From: Tanypteryx hageni
Taxonomy: Eukaryota > Arthropoda > Insecta > Odonata > Petaluridae
DNA length: 64,000 nucleotides
Reading direction: 5' to 3'
NCBI GenBank assembly: GCA_028673005.1
Contig: CM054116.1
Location: 133,835,547 to 133,899,546 of the forward strand
Positions 23,538-35,379 of this stretch are shown piece after piece; position 1 is the stretch's first letter, and each line of letters starts with the position of its first letter. The position numbers and the translations under genes are program-made. The notes under the pieces are model-generated. The model searched no databases. It was not told where the DNA came from and saw only the letters and a program-made list of their open reading frames with translations.

Positions 23538-24155
23538 GCCTACTTTTCAGAATGGGAATAGGCTTATAGTTTTCTCATTGTGTCTGTCTGTCTGTCCGTC
23601 TGTCTGTCTGTCCGTCCCCTATTAACTTTTGTGCCGATAGACCAATTTTCATGAAACTTGGTGAAAACCTCTTGCTACATGCGAAGATTGAAGTCCCGGG
23701 TTCGATTCCAGCAACTATTCTTCCCATTTGATTTACATGGGAAATCTGAAATCATCGTGCAGGATAATTTTCTCTTGCACATTAAAATATCTTAGAATTG
23801 TAATTTCGGAGTGAAAGTTGTACTATTCTCTGAAGAAAGGAAAGAAAATTCTAATTTCTATCGTAGAATTTTGCTTATCGATTGTATTTCTTAGAATTTT
23901 GCATAAATACTGGCGATTTTGCATTTTTTATCACTCATAGTTGCCATAGCAACAATTATTGTTGGACTCGTACACGCATTATTTTTGCCGCACAAATACG
24001 CGTGATCAATTTAATGTTCCGTTCGAATGTATTTGTAGTATTTTATAACGCTAAATTATGAAATTTGGGAACACAAAAAGCTGCGTATCCGCGATGACTT
24101 GAAAGCTATTAAAGCCAATATAAGTATTAAATAAATGATTAAATGGAAAGTAGGC
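23538..24155 (+). mobile_element. Repeat family R1, copy 2
   Basis: Same architecture and orientation as 10254-10916. The left end GCCTACTTTTCA pairs with the right end TGGAAAGTAGGC (one mismatch). Shared internal blocks include GTCTGTCTGTC, ACCAATTTTCATGAAACTTG, GTCCCGGGTTCGATTCCAG and GCCAATATAAGTATTAAA. It lacks about 30 bp found before the B-box-like block in copy 1. Non-coding. Confidence 0.75.
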
Positions 24156-24589
24156 ATCGTAAGTTCTTTTTGGATCATCCCGTTCTATATTTTCTAATAT
24201 TTATTATATCGACGAAGAGTTAAATTCAAGAATGGACCTTAATGGTCCAAGTTTCACCCGAATAAAGTCGATTATCTATCTCTCCCTTCTGCTGTCCCCC
24301 TTATCCTCATCACTCGCCCCCTTATACTCTCTCCTGCTGGTCTCCGCAAAAAATCCCTAACTCACTACGGAAATCTACCCGTCTCTTATATCTAGTGGTC
24401 CGCCTTCGAATCCCTTGTCTTTTAAGAAGGGAGAATATGGAAATCTAAATTTCCCTGCGACTCTTCTCCGTAGACCCTTTCATAACTCTCTCGTAGATCA
24501 TCATTCCATAGGCGGTCGCGTTTTTCGCAAAGTGTATGTTTAAGATGCGCGTTAACTTCCTTTCAATAGAATTAAAATCTCGCCCTCTA
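24156..24589. other. No gene seen
   Basis: Mixed-composition sequence with a pyrimidine bias; nothing recognised. Confidence 0.4.
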
Positions 24590-25200
24590 CGACCTCCCAC
24601 TTCTCATTCTCTTAACCAGGGATCCCTTTCTCCCCTCTCCCTTCCTCTCTTACAGCGCGCTATTTCTCCCTCGCTCATCTCCTCCCTCCCTCACTCCCTC
24701 CCTTCCTCACTCCCTCCCTCACTCCCCACCCCACTCCTTCCTTCTCGACCTCTCCCATTTAATCTCTTCTTTCCTTATCCCATTAATCTCATTGCTTCCT
24801 TTTTTGCTCCCTTTTTACTTCTCCCTTTCCTTCTGGCTCTTTATCTCTTCTTTTATGTCTGCATCTCCTTCCTCCTTCCATCCCTCCTCCCTCTCTCCCT
24901 CCTCCCTCTCTCCCTCCTCCCTCTCTCCCTCCTCCCTCTCTCCCTCCTCCCTCTCTCTCTTCCCTCTCTCTCTCCCTCCATCCATCCTCCTACCATCCTC
25001 CTTCCATCCTCCCTCCATCCTTCCTCCATCCTCCCTCCTTCCGCTTTTCCTCTACTAGTCCTCTCTCACAACTTCTTCACTTCCCTCTCTATCTCATTCC
25101 CCACCTCTTTCCCTATCTCTTACTCTTTCACTCTCTCTCCTTATCTCCTCCTATCTCTCTCTCTCTCTTCCCTCTCCCTTTCTCCCCATTCCTATCCGAC
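24590..25200 (+). repeat. CT-rich polypyrimidine tract with short tandem units
   Basis: CCCTC arrays. Between 24880 and 24960 a CCTCCCTCTCTC-type unit of about 17 bp repeats several times, and at 24975-25040 a TCCATCCTCC unit repeats. The 266-codon frame at 24536-25336 is Ser/Leu/Pro low complexity, not a gene. Confidence 0.88.
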
Positions 25201-26399
25201 TCCACTTTCCAAAGCTCACCTTCACCTTTTCTCGCTCTTCAGACCGACTCCTAAAAAAATCCTCGCCTTATTTACCATATTTTTGCACGCCAAAGACTCC
25301 AATCCTCCAAAGGTCGCACATCCCATGAAATATTAATGCCATGCAGCCTCCCAATATTTCAACTTTTCATATCACACGCTTCCCCGTTTCATTGTCTCCA
25401 AGGAGCGCACTCGATTTTCGGATAAGGCCCCCGACGTGCATCTTTTTAATCCCGTTAGGTAGTAGTAGCAGGGACGGCAGGCATGTTTTCGCAATTGATT
25501 ATTTTCTCCCGGAATCTGCTCCACGTTCTCCATTTAAAACGAATCCGAGGATTCTTCGGTCCAACGGTGGAAATACCTGTGACCGTCTCGGAAGCAAACG
25601 GCGATATATGTGTTCGAAGGCAAAATATGACATCAACTACGTTTAACTTTGAAAGTAACGGCATTTTGCCCTTAAGGAATTTTTGCGCGTAGAGATAAAA
25701 TATTGAATTTCATTCTCTCGGTCGTGTGCAAGTTAGTGCCATAATTCTTTTATAAAAAGCAAGTAACATTAAACTTCAATGCGATAATTTACGTGGAGTA
25801 ACAGGAAGAAAATATAATACGATAAAATATTGTAAAATGTTCGATAACAATTTACTACATAATTCCATTCAGAACTTTGCGTGATTTTGCGATACCTTGT
25901 TATGCTCGACACTTTTTTAAATATATAATAGTGTCTTCAAGTACTTTTTTAATGAACGGATCGAACCTATCGCTTATAATGAGTAAGCAATATTCATTGT
26001 ATACTCGCTAAATACTTTCACTGGTATGTTCCAGACAATTATGGCCTTTTATAACAGTCATAAATTTCTGTATCCATGATACATGTGCGTATTTATACGT
26101 ACGTATACGTAGGAGTAAGAGTGCCCGTGAGTCGATTGCTGTGATTCGATTTGCATCCTAAACGTACGCGATCTTCTCGTTATTCGTCGATGTATTCATA
26201 TGGCCAGGGACAAAAATAATAGGCGACTCCAACATTACCATGAGCATTAGGTTCTTTTTTCTAGATACGATGCGTTCACATGTAGAACAAAAGCAATCCA
26301 TCATGAACGCTCAACTGTTCCCATTGTCGACTACCACAAATGCACCGAAAAAACTTGCACTGTAAAAAGTTATATCCCACTACCATCATTAATTACGTC
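25201..26399. other. No gene seen
   Basis: Mixed sequence, then AT-rich. Overlapping frames of 69-101 codons at 25341-25692 on both strands have no recognisable motif. Confidence 0.4.
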
Positions 26400-26590
26400 G
26401 AATAAGAGTTACCGTGTGAAGGGAAGGAGTGAAAGGGATTGGAGGGATTGGAATGGGGCTAGAGAGAGAGGGAGTTAGAGGGGGAGGGAGTGAGAGTGGG
26501 ATGGGAGTGAGAGTGGGATGGGAGTGAGAGGGGGATGGGAGTGAGAGGGGGAGGGATTGGAAAGGGGCTGGAGTGAGAGGGGGAGTGGGA
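26400..26590 (+). repeat. GA-rich minisatellite-like tract
   Basis: Units of the type GGGATGGGAGTGAGAG (about 16 bp) repeat with variants between about 26485 and 26560. Confidence 0.85.
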
Positions 26591-26834
26591 TAGGAGAAGA
26601 GATTAGAGTCTCGCATTACGGGGGAGGGGGCCAACTCATCGGGGTTCCAAAGTAAGACGAATTCGCTGCTATAATAACTGCTCGTGGATGTTTTTTTTAA
26701 TATTTACATAATCAAAATGGTATTCTGAGGTCGGTGTTTATTATATACGAGTTTCGACTGTCATTTTTTCCTTGTTTGTCTCGAGAGACAATGGACGCGC
26801 CACGGAACACTTTGGATCGCGTCGCCTGGGTCTC

Positions 26835-26854
26835 CCTCCCCTTCCGTCTCCCTC

Positions 26855-26885
<31 letters not shown>

Positions 26886-26935
26886 TGTCTCTCTCTCTTT
26901 CTCTCCCTCTCTCTCTCTCATTCTCTCTTTCCGCG
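26835..26935 (+). repeat. (CT)n tract
   Basis: CTCTCTGT repeats ending in CGCGCGCGGC. The paired 80- and 85-codon frames on opposite strands are low complexity. Confidence 0.9.
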
Positions 26936-26975
26936 CGCGGCTTAAGTACGCGAGGGCGACGCCATTCACAGGGTG

Positions 26976-28924
26976 ACTGATAACCTGTCTGTCATGGCGG
27001 AGCTGAAAAATAGACTTTCAAACTTAAAGGAAGTCGCAAAAAATATTTCGATTTTAACTCGCCCTTATGTGAAAGCAACTTTTTACAGTGACAGCTTTAA
27101 GCAAGATGTTATTTTAAGGAATTGAAAAAAATATTTATATCCCACAAATCGGATATCCGAATTCAAGTCGCGGTCATCTAAGGCGAACAAAGAAAACAAC
27201 CGTCATTTCTTGTTTATGCTTAAATTTAGATCATATTTTAGCTTTGAAGTTTAATATTTTGTAGGTATAAAAATTTGCGATGAAAAACAAAATTACAAAG
27301 ATATAAAATGCATTTTTATAGTGTACAATTTTTAGTAACAAGTTCATATTGTATGATATATTGATGCTCCTAAAATTGTATGTGGGATCTAAACATTGCA
27401 CTAATATTAATTGGAAGCGAATCGGAAATCTGTTGAATAAATAGGCATTGGGAAACCTCAATGGTTGAAAGTAAACATGGTCTGTTGCCCGTAGAGAGCG
27501 ATGAAACTTTCGTGAGAAAAGAAATGGTTAAAAGCATTTTGAAGCACGTTTTTCACCCAACTTATGTTTTAATCTGACAGAGAAAGTTCTGTAAGGTATC
27601 ATAGATGATATAGTATTTCCTCACTAACCTTCCCATAAAAAGCCTCCAGAGCTCCCATTCGATATAACCCTAAGTCAACGGAAAGACGCGTCTCCTGCTG
27701 ATTCCTTATTTTTAAAACTCGCTCGGAAAAAATTTCCAGGATTTATATATTACGCGTGCATGAATGATGCGATATAACGCTGCATTATAAAAACAGCGCA
27801 TTTTTCTAAATTTTGAATAACGGCTCCCTGGGTTTTGATTTAATATGGCCAAGGATATATATATATATAATGTATGTATGTATGTATGTATTTGCTTATA
27901 TCAGTTACGCGCATTTATACGTTATGCGTTGTATTCGGTGGAAGGGTAAAAATGGAGAGAGGCTGGATAAAATGCCTGTTATTTTTCGAAAAATCTAAAG
28001 ATAGAGCGCGGAATGTCTGAAGTGAATTCAAATACTAAAGGGTGAATATTCTCTCTTCCATTCCTCCCCTGAACGTAAATTATCAGCACGAGTCCGTATT
28101 TTCAAATTGGCTCTCACCAGAATGGCGTATGTCACGATTTTCGTAATTTAATTTGATAGATATAGATTTGATTTGACGTTGTCATTAATACTCAGCAATT
28201 TTACGGATATTTTTGTTTGTAACCTCTCTACGATCACCTGCCAATCCTCTTTATGAAGGCAGTTTTGGACTTCGGACATTTCTTAGCGTTTTGTGTAGTT
28301 TGTGTTCCTTATATGAACAAGCACACGGGGCAACACCCACCCAATTATAAGGGCATGCAGATATACAGTTCAATCCATTCATAACAGGCTTCCGGGGGAA
28401 GTGTAAATAACTTAGTTGTGCTGAAAATTCTGTCTAATAACTTTAGTTGGATTTTGCGAAAAATTCCAAATATTTGTTAAAAAGAAACAATATTTTACAC
28501 AATATTTTTTATCTCCGCTGTTATTGACGTAAGCAAATACTTTTAATTTTCATCTTAACTGAAAGAGCTTATAACGCTTTATTGCATAAGTGTAGAGTTG
28601 AAAATGGCGTCTATAACAGGAATGAATAAATCACCCCTCGCCATATTTCCCATCAACATCAGCGCTTTTGACTGCGTATCTTTTCCAAATGGGCTTCGGA
28701 TTTCCATCTCTCCCCTTCTCTTTTAAAGATACGCCCTTTCTACAGTTCTCCGCTTTGCCGCCCATTCTCATTAAACCGCCGCCACTGTCAGCGCAGCGCC
28801 ATCTTCGATGTGTCTCTTCGCCGATTTTCCGATGTCCGCGAATTCCGACCGACGTTCTTCATTTGCAATCCGTGCACTCAACGGCCTTCGTCGAATAGCT
28901 CATCACCAATTGAGACATAAGAAG
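26976..28924. other. No gene seen; one short compound microsatellite
   Basis: AT-rich sequence. (TA)n(TATG)n occupies about 27855-27890. The 76-codon frame at 28668-28898 lies in a GC-richer patch and has no recognisable domain. Confidence 0.4.
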
Positions 28925-30382
28925 TAGTGCTTGTCATTTCCCGGTTCTTCCACAATCCCGGGTATCCGGGATTCAAAATTATAAATCCCGGGATCTCGGG
29001 AATTTCCCGGGATTCCAATAAACAATTTAAAAATCAATTTTAAAAAAAGGAAAATTAAAATAAGGCTACCAATTGCTTGTTTATGACTCAGGGTTGATAT
29101 ATTACCATTTAAAAATTATAAAAAGGAAGAATAAAATAAAAAGTGTTACAACTTTTTTATGAACAGGTGAATCTTATTAAGTAATTTTACTCGAGCTTTA
29201 GGATTTCCTATCAATTCATTCGGGTTATTTAATGTTTTAGTAGAAAATTACTCCATTTTATTCATTTGAACCTCGTATCAGACAAAACGCTTACATATCC
29301 ATGTTAAAACTAGTGCTTGTTTCCCAGCTTTTAATCGATCTCGGTACCCTGAGAAATTCGAAGAAATTTATTAAAATCATTTAAAAATATGGGTTACACG
29401 AATAAAATAAAAAATAATTGATATTAGCATTTATTTATTGACCTGAAATTTGCTTATCTATTGATTATAAAAATATAATTACCAATACACACGGTAAGTA
29501 AAATAAAATATGAATTTAAATATCTATACCATTAACATACATTTCACATATTAATACAAAATCGTATCGACCACAGTGCTCTAATTCTTATTTCCTATTA
29601 GTAATTTTTATAGTAACTTTTAAGAAAACAATGTGTTCACACTCAGTGATGTACGTACATATTTTGGTTATGAAAAGACAAGTTGCAGACTCGAGAGAAA
29701 CCTGAACTTTGATACCCCAAACAGTTTGTCAAAATATGCTCAGTTTGGGAGACAATCTGTATACAATGTCAACTCACACTCTATAACGCAGTGGTCTTCA
29801 GCCGTTTTTGTTTTTGTCTAAATGATTTTTGAATAAGGAATACACCAATATAGTTTCTACGTAGTTAGAGAATATGGAAAACGATTCAGTTGAACTGCAA
29901 TTGGGAATACTATAAACGTAAAATCGGGGGCATTTACATATTATCCGGACTTGAAATTCCTGTCGTAAATTGGAGGAAAGCGCAAAACGCGAAAACTTGA
30001 AATCCGTTAAAATTTATCATTGTTCTTAAGGACCAAACACCGGGACCGAAGGAAAATGCGTAATTCAAGGAAAACGTAAAATCGGAGGACGTAAAATCGA
30101 AGTTTCACTGTATATATGCTCACGAGAATGCCTAGCATTTGTAAGTGCTCTATATAAATCCTTCCTTATTATTGCATTACAAGTGAAACTAAGCAACTCG
30201 GAAACAAAGATAGTCTTAGTGGCCCCTTTTAGGAACCCCATGGACGATAAAGGCTAGAGAGTAAAATTCTCTTTATGATATACCGGGAATTCCCGGGATA
30301 TTCAATGGATTTCTCCAGAAACGGGAATACCATTATACCCCCGGGATTCCGGGAAAGCGGGATCCCGGGTTGTCAAGCACTA
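28925..30382. mobile_element. Non-autonomous hAT-like element, 1458 bp, with CCCGGG-rich ends
   Basis: The left end begins TAGTGCTTGTCATTTCCCGG. The right end, reverse complemented, begins TAGTGCTTGACAACCCGGG. Both fit the hAT terminal pattern (YARNG). The flanking octamers ATAAGAAG (28917-28924) and GAAAGAAG (30383-30390) match at 6 of 8 positions, consistent with an aged 8-bp target duplication. Within about 120 bp of each end, CCCGGG or CCGGGA palindromes are repeated several times. The interior is AT-rich without transposase. Confidence 0.75.
30076..30112 (-). repeat. Pogo/Tigger-type terminal inverted repeat fragment inside the hAT-like element
   Basis: On the minus strand, from 30110, the sequence reads CAGTGAAACTTCGATTTTAC, bordered by TA. 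This is the form of pogo-superfamily termini. A matching opposite end is not clear; a GTAAAATCGGGGG block near 29918 lies in the wrong orientation. Probably a small decayed insertion within the larger element. Confidence 0.45.
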
Positions 30383-30390
30383 GAAAGAAG

Positions 30391-31409
30391 CAACCAAGCT
30401 GCTGCTTCCAACGCACGCACTAAGATCGAGCTTTCCTTTGGTATAAAAGTATTGCTCGTAGCGTAGAGTATGATCTGTGACGTTACCTTTCTTGTCTAAA
30501 ACTGGTTTCGCTCGGATTATTTTGAACTCACCCGCTTAAGTATCGGCGACCACAGCAGTGTATATGGAAAAAGTGTTCGGTTGCGCTCAAAGTCTTAGAA
30601 GAAAAACTCTAAATTCGCTCACTCGGTTCGTAGTGGCATTTATGGGATAAAGTTCTTTGCAGTAGAACGTATTGGTCCTCGATTGAGAATTTTTTTTGCG
30701 ATAGACAGCGCAATTTCTTGTAAACAAAATTTGGTGCCCGTCGGATGAATAATTCTGCTAGAAGAGGATGCTTATTCGAATCCTGCCGAAGGTATGATTG
30801 TATGCAAACGGCCGATACAAGCTGTATATGAGCGTACTTAAAATAAACGGTTTTTTTTATCGTTTGTGGCTAATTGATTTTAAGTAGATTTAAAGTGCTC
30901 TGGGTAAATTTCGTTAAATGAAATTAATATTTTAAAATATTGTGTCGCGATTACTAAAAATGCAAAAAACTAAACAAAATATATGTAATGTTCTCATGAA
31001 AGCAGCATTTTTTAATGGCCTGTTGTAATAAAACGAATTTGCTTTTTGTATCCATTATAGATTTTGTTATTCCATTCAGCTTTTTTAAGAACATTTATTA
31101 TTGATTGCCATACAGCGAAATATGTTCAGTAGTTTTCTAAAATATTTGTCATTTAATGTTTTCATTTGAATAAATCAAAATATATGATGGTCTCAGAAAG
31201 TTTCCTCTCTGTTAGCACGATTCTTAAAATAAAAAGCCTCTATTGTATTTGGTCTGCCTGTCTACATAGCTATGGAAGAGGCATTATCTCTGAACGGATT
31301 TGTATGAAAATTTATAATCGGAATATGCATGCTTTAACTAACCAATAAAATCGTTTTTTTTAAGAAGCTGCAGAACAAAAAAAAAGAATCAGTTCCGAAT
31401 GCATATATT
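30391..31409. other. No gene seen
   Basis: AT-rich; nothing recognised. Confidence 0.4.
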
Positions 31410-31760
31410 TTTACTTTCTCCATACGCAGTATCGGAGGTTTACTCTTCTCGTTTTTCCATTTTTTTTCGAAATATCTCCTTTGGGAATTAATTTATGTAA
31501 ATATTAGTTATTATCACATTTGCAGCCAACATGATTATTTGTCTCAATTTGTTAAGCACATCGCCTAGTGATACCTTAGCTTCCGTTCTATGATAAAATT
31601 TTCTAATTGTTGATTGCGATTAATTTTAATCGCAATCAGAATTATCTCAATGGCATATTTTGTAAACCAATTTTATTGTAAATATTGACAGCGACCTCAG
31701 CGCTGCCAACGGAAATTATAATTGCTCGTCGATATTTTGTTATCTATAGCAACAGATAAC
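31410..31760 (-). repeat. Interspersed repeat family R2, copy D (reverse orientation, partial)
   Basis: It contains TTTCTCCATACGCAGTAT, the R2 terminus in reverse, as at 430-475. Its minus strand also has TTTCCGTTGGCAGCGCTG, a block found twice in copy B near 41570 and 41670. The middle of the family is missing. Confidence 0.55.
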
Positions 31761-32029
31761 AATTTTGTTTGTTTATTGATGATGATTGTTTTTTCAATAT
31801 GAAAAGTGATTCAAAGTATTTTTCACTGTAAAATTTTTTATATAATGTATTAGAAAAAAAATGGTTTAAAATTTTCAATTGCATATCCGTATTGTGGGGA
31901 CGCATACATTCTAACGTTGTATATTTGAGAGATTTACTTAAATACATGAAATATTGTGTCTATATTATGACACGCAGTATTGCCTACCAGTTCTATTTAT
32001 GATAAAATAGGTGGTAAAACTGTTTACTC

Positions 32030-32140
32030 CGGGCGTATCAGGTCCTTATGTAGAATACCCCCGCAAGACTCCTGGCGCCGTAGCAACAACATAAAAAATC
32101 AACTGACTGTTATTTATGCAACAATGATAAACATTCTACA
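32030..32140 (+). repeat. Left member of an inverted repeat pair with 33695-33800
   Basis: The sequence around TTATGTAGAATACCCCCGC through TTATTTATGCAACAATGATAAAC matches, reverse complemented, the block at 33695-33800 at roughly three-quarters identity by eye. The two copies lie about 1.6 kb apart in opposite orientation. No transposase lies between them. Confidence 0.65.
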
Positions 32141-33694
32141 TAAGAACCCATATGTCCATTACATGAGTAAGAACATTCAATATATTTTAATATCATTCCT
32201 TGGTGCCAAAAGTTTGAAAGACTATAATAAAAATTATTCCCCCCCGCCAGGGAAAATTAACTGAAACAAAAGATTTATATTCCAACAAAGCTTTATTCAA
32301 GCAAAAGAAATTATCTCTGACTGTGAGAGACATTTCGGAGATCAAAAGTCTACAATGTCCACCAAATCTTTTTCGAATGGGTCAATCCTTTGGATTCTCT
32401 AGACGTCACATTAATTCGCACATGTGCGAGTCCAAATAAGGATCTAGATGTCCCAAATTCGCATTTATTTCTCATTTTCGCGATTCCCGACATCTTTCGA
32501 CGTGTTGACTGTGCACGCCTGTCTGCTGATCAAGTCTTTCGAATTATCCACCCTCTTACGAGTATTGTTCATTCCGGAAATATTTCCAATATGTGCGTGA
32601 CCTCGCCACATATCAGAATGTTTAATTGTACCCGGTTTAATGCTCTCGCAAATTACTCTTTATAAGCTAAGTAGCTAAGGTAAGAGCGGGAAAAATATGA
32701 CATTCTAATTCGAAAACATAAGAAGAACGACGAATTATTGACGACAAGAGTCCACAAAAATTATCACATTCGCTTAAAAGCCTCTAAAAACTTAAGCAAT
32801 AAGCAAAAGCAAAACTGATTGAGAACTTTTACAAATAAAAAGTTTAATCTTTCAAATCCATTATAATTAAATAAAAGAATTAATTTCTGCCGAAGCTAAC
32901 TAATGAATGATTATTCTTTTCGAGAGTACCGGAGTTAAAATTTCGGCATGCTCTTCATATACATGAAAAATCGGCACAGTTGCTCACAAGACAAATTATT
33001 ACGCCATCATTGGCGTTCGTGACTCGACCACATATAATGCAACAAAATTTTCTTTATAAAAAGATTGATTATTTTAATAAACGAATCAGGTCAGGCAACA
33101 GGTATAAAAACATTCCCTGTTTTCCACGTAAATTCCTCCGAACACGCGATTGCTGTGAAAATACTCTCCCCACGTTTTATTTCCTCTGTGAAAAACACGA
33201 TTCATCAATTTCGACAGCGAGGCCGGATCCTCCAATTTTTGGTGGATTCTTGAGAAGAATATGCGCGCGCACTTCACGCAAAAAATTCTTCCAATCTTTG
33301 ACGGTTTTGTCGTTTGATAGCAATTCCCTTTTGCAAAGCGCTAACCGTCGCCATTTCGTGAGCCCGTGAGCAAACAAAAAGGACTATTGTATGCAGGAAT
33401 AATTTACTTTCCCGCGGCTAGGTTCCTTTTCTTAAAGATATTTCAGTGCGGCATCCTCGAGCGCGGCATTTCCAACGCACTTGGCCTTTGAACGATAGCG
33501 TCATTTCATGTCCTTTCACACAACTCCTTTTGAGTGTGTTACATACATTTCTGTTGTAGAAATTCCATTTCTGCGTGTTCATTCTTTCGCGACATAATCA
33601 TACGAAATTCGTCATGTTCATTAAAGGAGGGTGGTACATATAATTAACATAAAGAAATGGTAAACGTCTTTTCACTAGAAAACCTCTATTTTGT
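32141..33694. other. AT-rich sequence, no gene recognised
   Basis: It contains overlapping frames of 62-129 codons at 32980-33377 on both strands, none with a recognisable domain. Bounded by the inverted repeat pair. Confidence 0.35.
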
Positions 33695-33800
33695 TTATCG
33701 CTGTTGCATAAATAGCAGTCTTGTTTACGTTGTTGCGGAGCTAAGACTCCAGGGGTCTGGCGAGGGTATTCTACATAACGACCCTCAATCAGGACTGTCC
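33695..33800 (-). repeat. Right member of an inverted repeat pair with 32030-32140
   Basis: On the minus strand it reads TTATGTAGAATACCCTCGCC...CTGGAGTC...GCAACAACGTAAAC and ends in TATTTATGCAACAGCGATAA, matching the left member. Confidence 0.65.
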
Positions 33801-34317
33801 TGTTACCTGAATATAATTTTAAATTTCAATTCCGTATTTCGATGGTATTTTACAAAACACTATAATACAATACCATATTCGAAACGTATTGTTTTATCAA
33901 GCTTGCCAAATTACTCATAATGGAAATCAAAATTTTAATCTCATGAGAAAAACAGGTATAACATATGCTATTATTTTTGCGTACATTACACCTAGATTTT
34001 TTCGTCTTTCCTCACCGAAGGTAGGTTCCAAAACAGCAAGTGTTGAGTTAATGAATAGGAGGCGATTGAAACGAGAATACCTTAAGGAGGGATGTATGTT
34101 CTTTGCAGGCGATGCGGCGTAGCACAAAAAAGAAAGGGTGTCTTACAGTAATGTAATATTATTGAAAAGGAGATACACAAATTAACTATAAAATAGTGTA
34201 GGAAGAGGATAAATGTTAGAGGAACAAACTAGAGGAGAGAAGAATGTAGATGTATAGGTTGGGAAGTATACGTTGAACTGCTGGTTTGGTGTTGTATACC
34301 AGTATAGACCACATGAA

Positions 34318-35266
34318 TAAAAGATGAGTTCTCACTTATACGAAACATTGAACGGTGCCGTAAAAGAGGTAAATTATATCAATTTACTTGCATCGAATTT
34401 CCGTCTCTTTAAAATTTTATTTGATGAGATGGGATCAGATCATGCACAGCTGTTACTACTCTCTAAAGCAGTGATTCCCAAAATGTGCGCCGCGAAGAAC
34501 TTGGTTTATTAAATAAATCAACGATTTGGATGTGTTGATGAGTAACTAGGGCAATAATTTTCTTCTAATAAATTGAATATGTAGCAGCATCAACAAATGG
34601 ATGCGTCTAAAGGTTGTAATATTCATATTTAAAAATATATAAAGCTTGTCACAAGAAAACCCTCTTTACCTTTGAATGTGTGCCGCGGCTCAAAAAAATG
34701 GGAACCACTGGTCTAAAGTACGATGGTTGTCACGACGACGCGCATTAACACGCACCATTAAACTAAAACGCGAAGATAGATATTTTATTTCAGAAATTAA
34801 ATTTTATTTGGTAGTTTATCTTGAAAATGAGGACTGGTTTTGCCATTTGAATTATCTGGCAGATTCTCCTAGTATATCTAACGAGCTTAATCGCCAATTA
34901 CAGAAGTGTGATAGAAATATACGTAAGGGACATGATAAGACAAAATCATTTTATCGAAAAGCGGTATTCTGGGTAAAGTGTGTCCAAGTGGGCAATATTC
35001 CGCACACTTGGTGACTTCAGTGAGAAAGATGAAGTAGCTGTTAGAGACACCGTTATGAGTATTATTAAACGTCTTTTGGTCATCCATGTAAAGTATTCTT
35101 CACATACTTCCTCGAAATTGAAAGCATAGACATCACAAATGACTGGATAACAAATTCTTTCATGGCCCAAGCAATACCTAATTCTATTTTTTCTTCTAAT
35201 CTGAAAGAAGGTTTAATTTAATTGTTTGCTGATAACTCATTAAAAACAAATAGTTCTGGAAAGAAC
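34318..35266 (+). pseudogene. hAT transposase pseudogene (ZBED5/FAM200-like), interrupted by a short hAT-type element
   Basis: The first part (34324-34468) encodes SSHLYETLNGAVKEVNYIN and LFDEMGSDHAQLLLL. After the insertion, 34712-35014 encodes VRWLSRRRALTRTIKLKRED and LENEDWFCHLNYLADSPSISNELN. These blocks match the central part of the hAT-family transposase (RNase H-like) in ZBED5-type proteins. Downstream, frameshifted pieces continue: GDFSEKDEVAVRDTVMSIIK near 35008-35070 and ITNDWITNSFMAQAIPNS near 35127-35185. An in-frame stop follows in GLI*LFADNSLK near 35215. The zinc-finger N-terminus is absent, a TAA lies just before 34324, and the C-terminal dimerisation domain is not recognised. 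The 242-bp element and its 8-bp duplication add 250 bp, which exactly explains the frame offset between the first two parts. Confidence 0.85.
34469..34710. mobile_element. hAT-type MITE, 242 bp, inserted in hAT transposase sequence
   Basis: The left end is CAGTGATTCCCAAAATGTGC. The right end reverse complements to CAGTGGTTCCCATTTTTTTG, followed by GAGCCGCGGCACA, giving good inverted ends. The flanking octamers are CTCTAAAG (34461-34468) and GTCTAAAG (34711-34718), a 7/8 match. The boundaries are also confirmed independently, because removing the element plus one octamer rejoins two blocks of the host transposase frame. Confidence 0.93.
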
Positions 35267-35379
35267 TAATCCGCCCACTTTCCTTTCAATACGATTTTAA
35301 TATATAACGAGTAGGAGTGTACACAGGTTTCCCGTGGTGCAGAAGTGCTTTTTGTCAAATTTCCATAAGTATAATTACT

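Noticed and set aside
24536..25336. Open frame of 266 codons
   Set aside because: Polypyrimidine composition; Ser/Leu/Pro low complexity, with a shorter overlapping frame of the same kind.
29792..29815. CAGTGGTCTTCAGCCGTTTT, resembling a hAT-type short element end
   Set aside because: No opposite end and no octamer duplication could be found.
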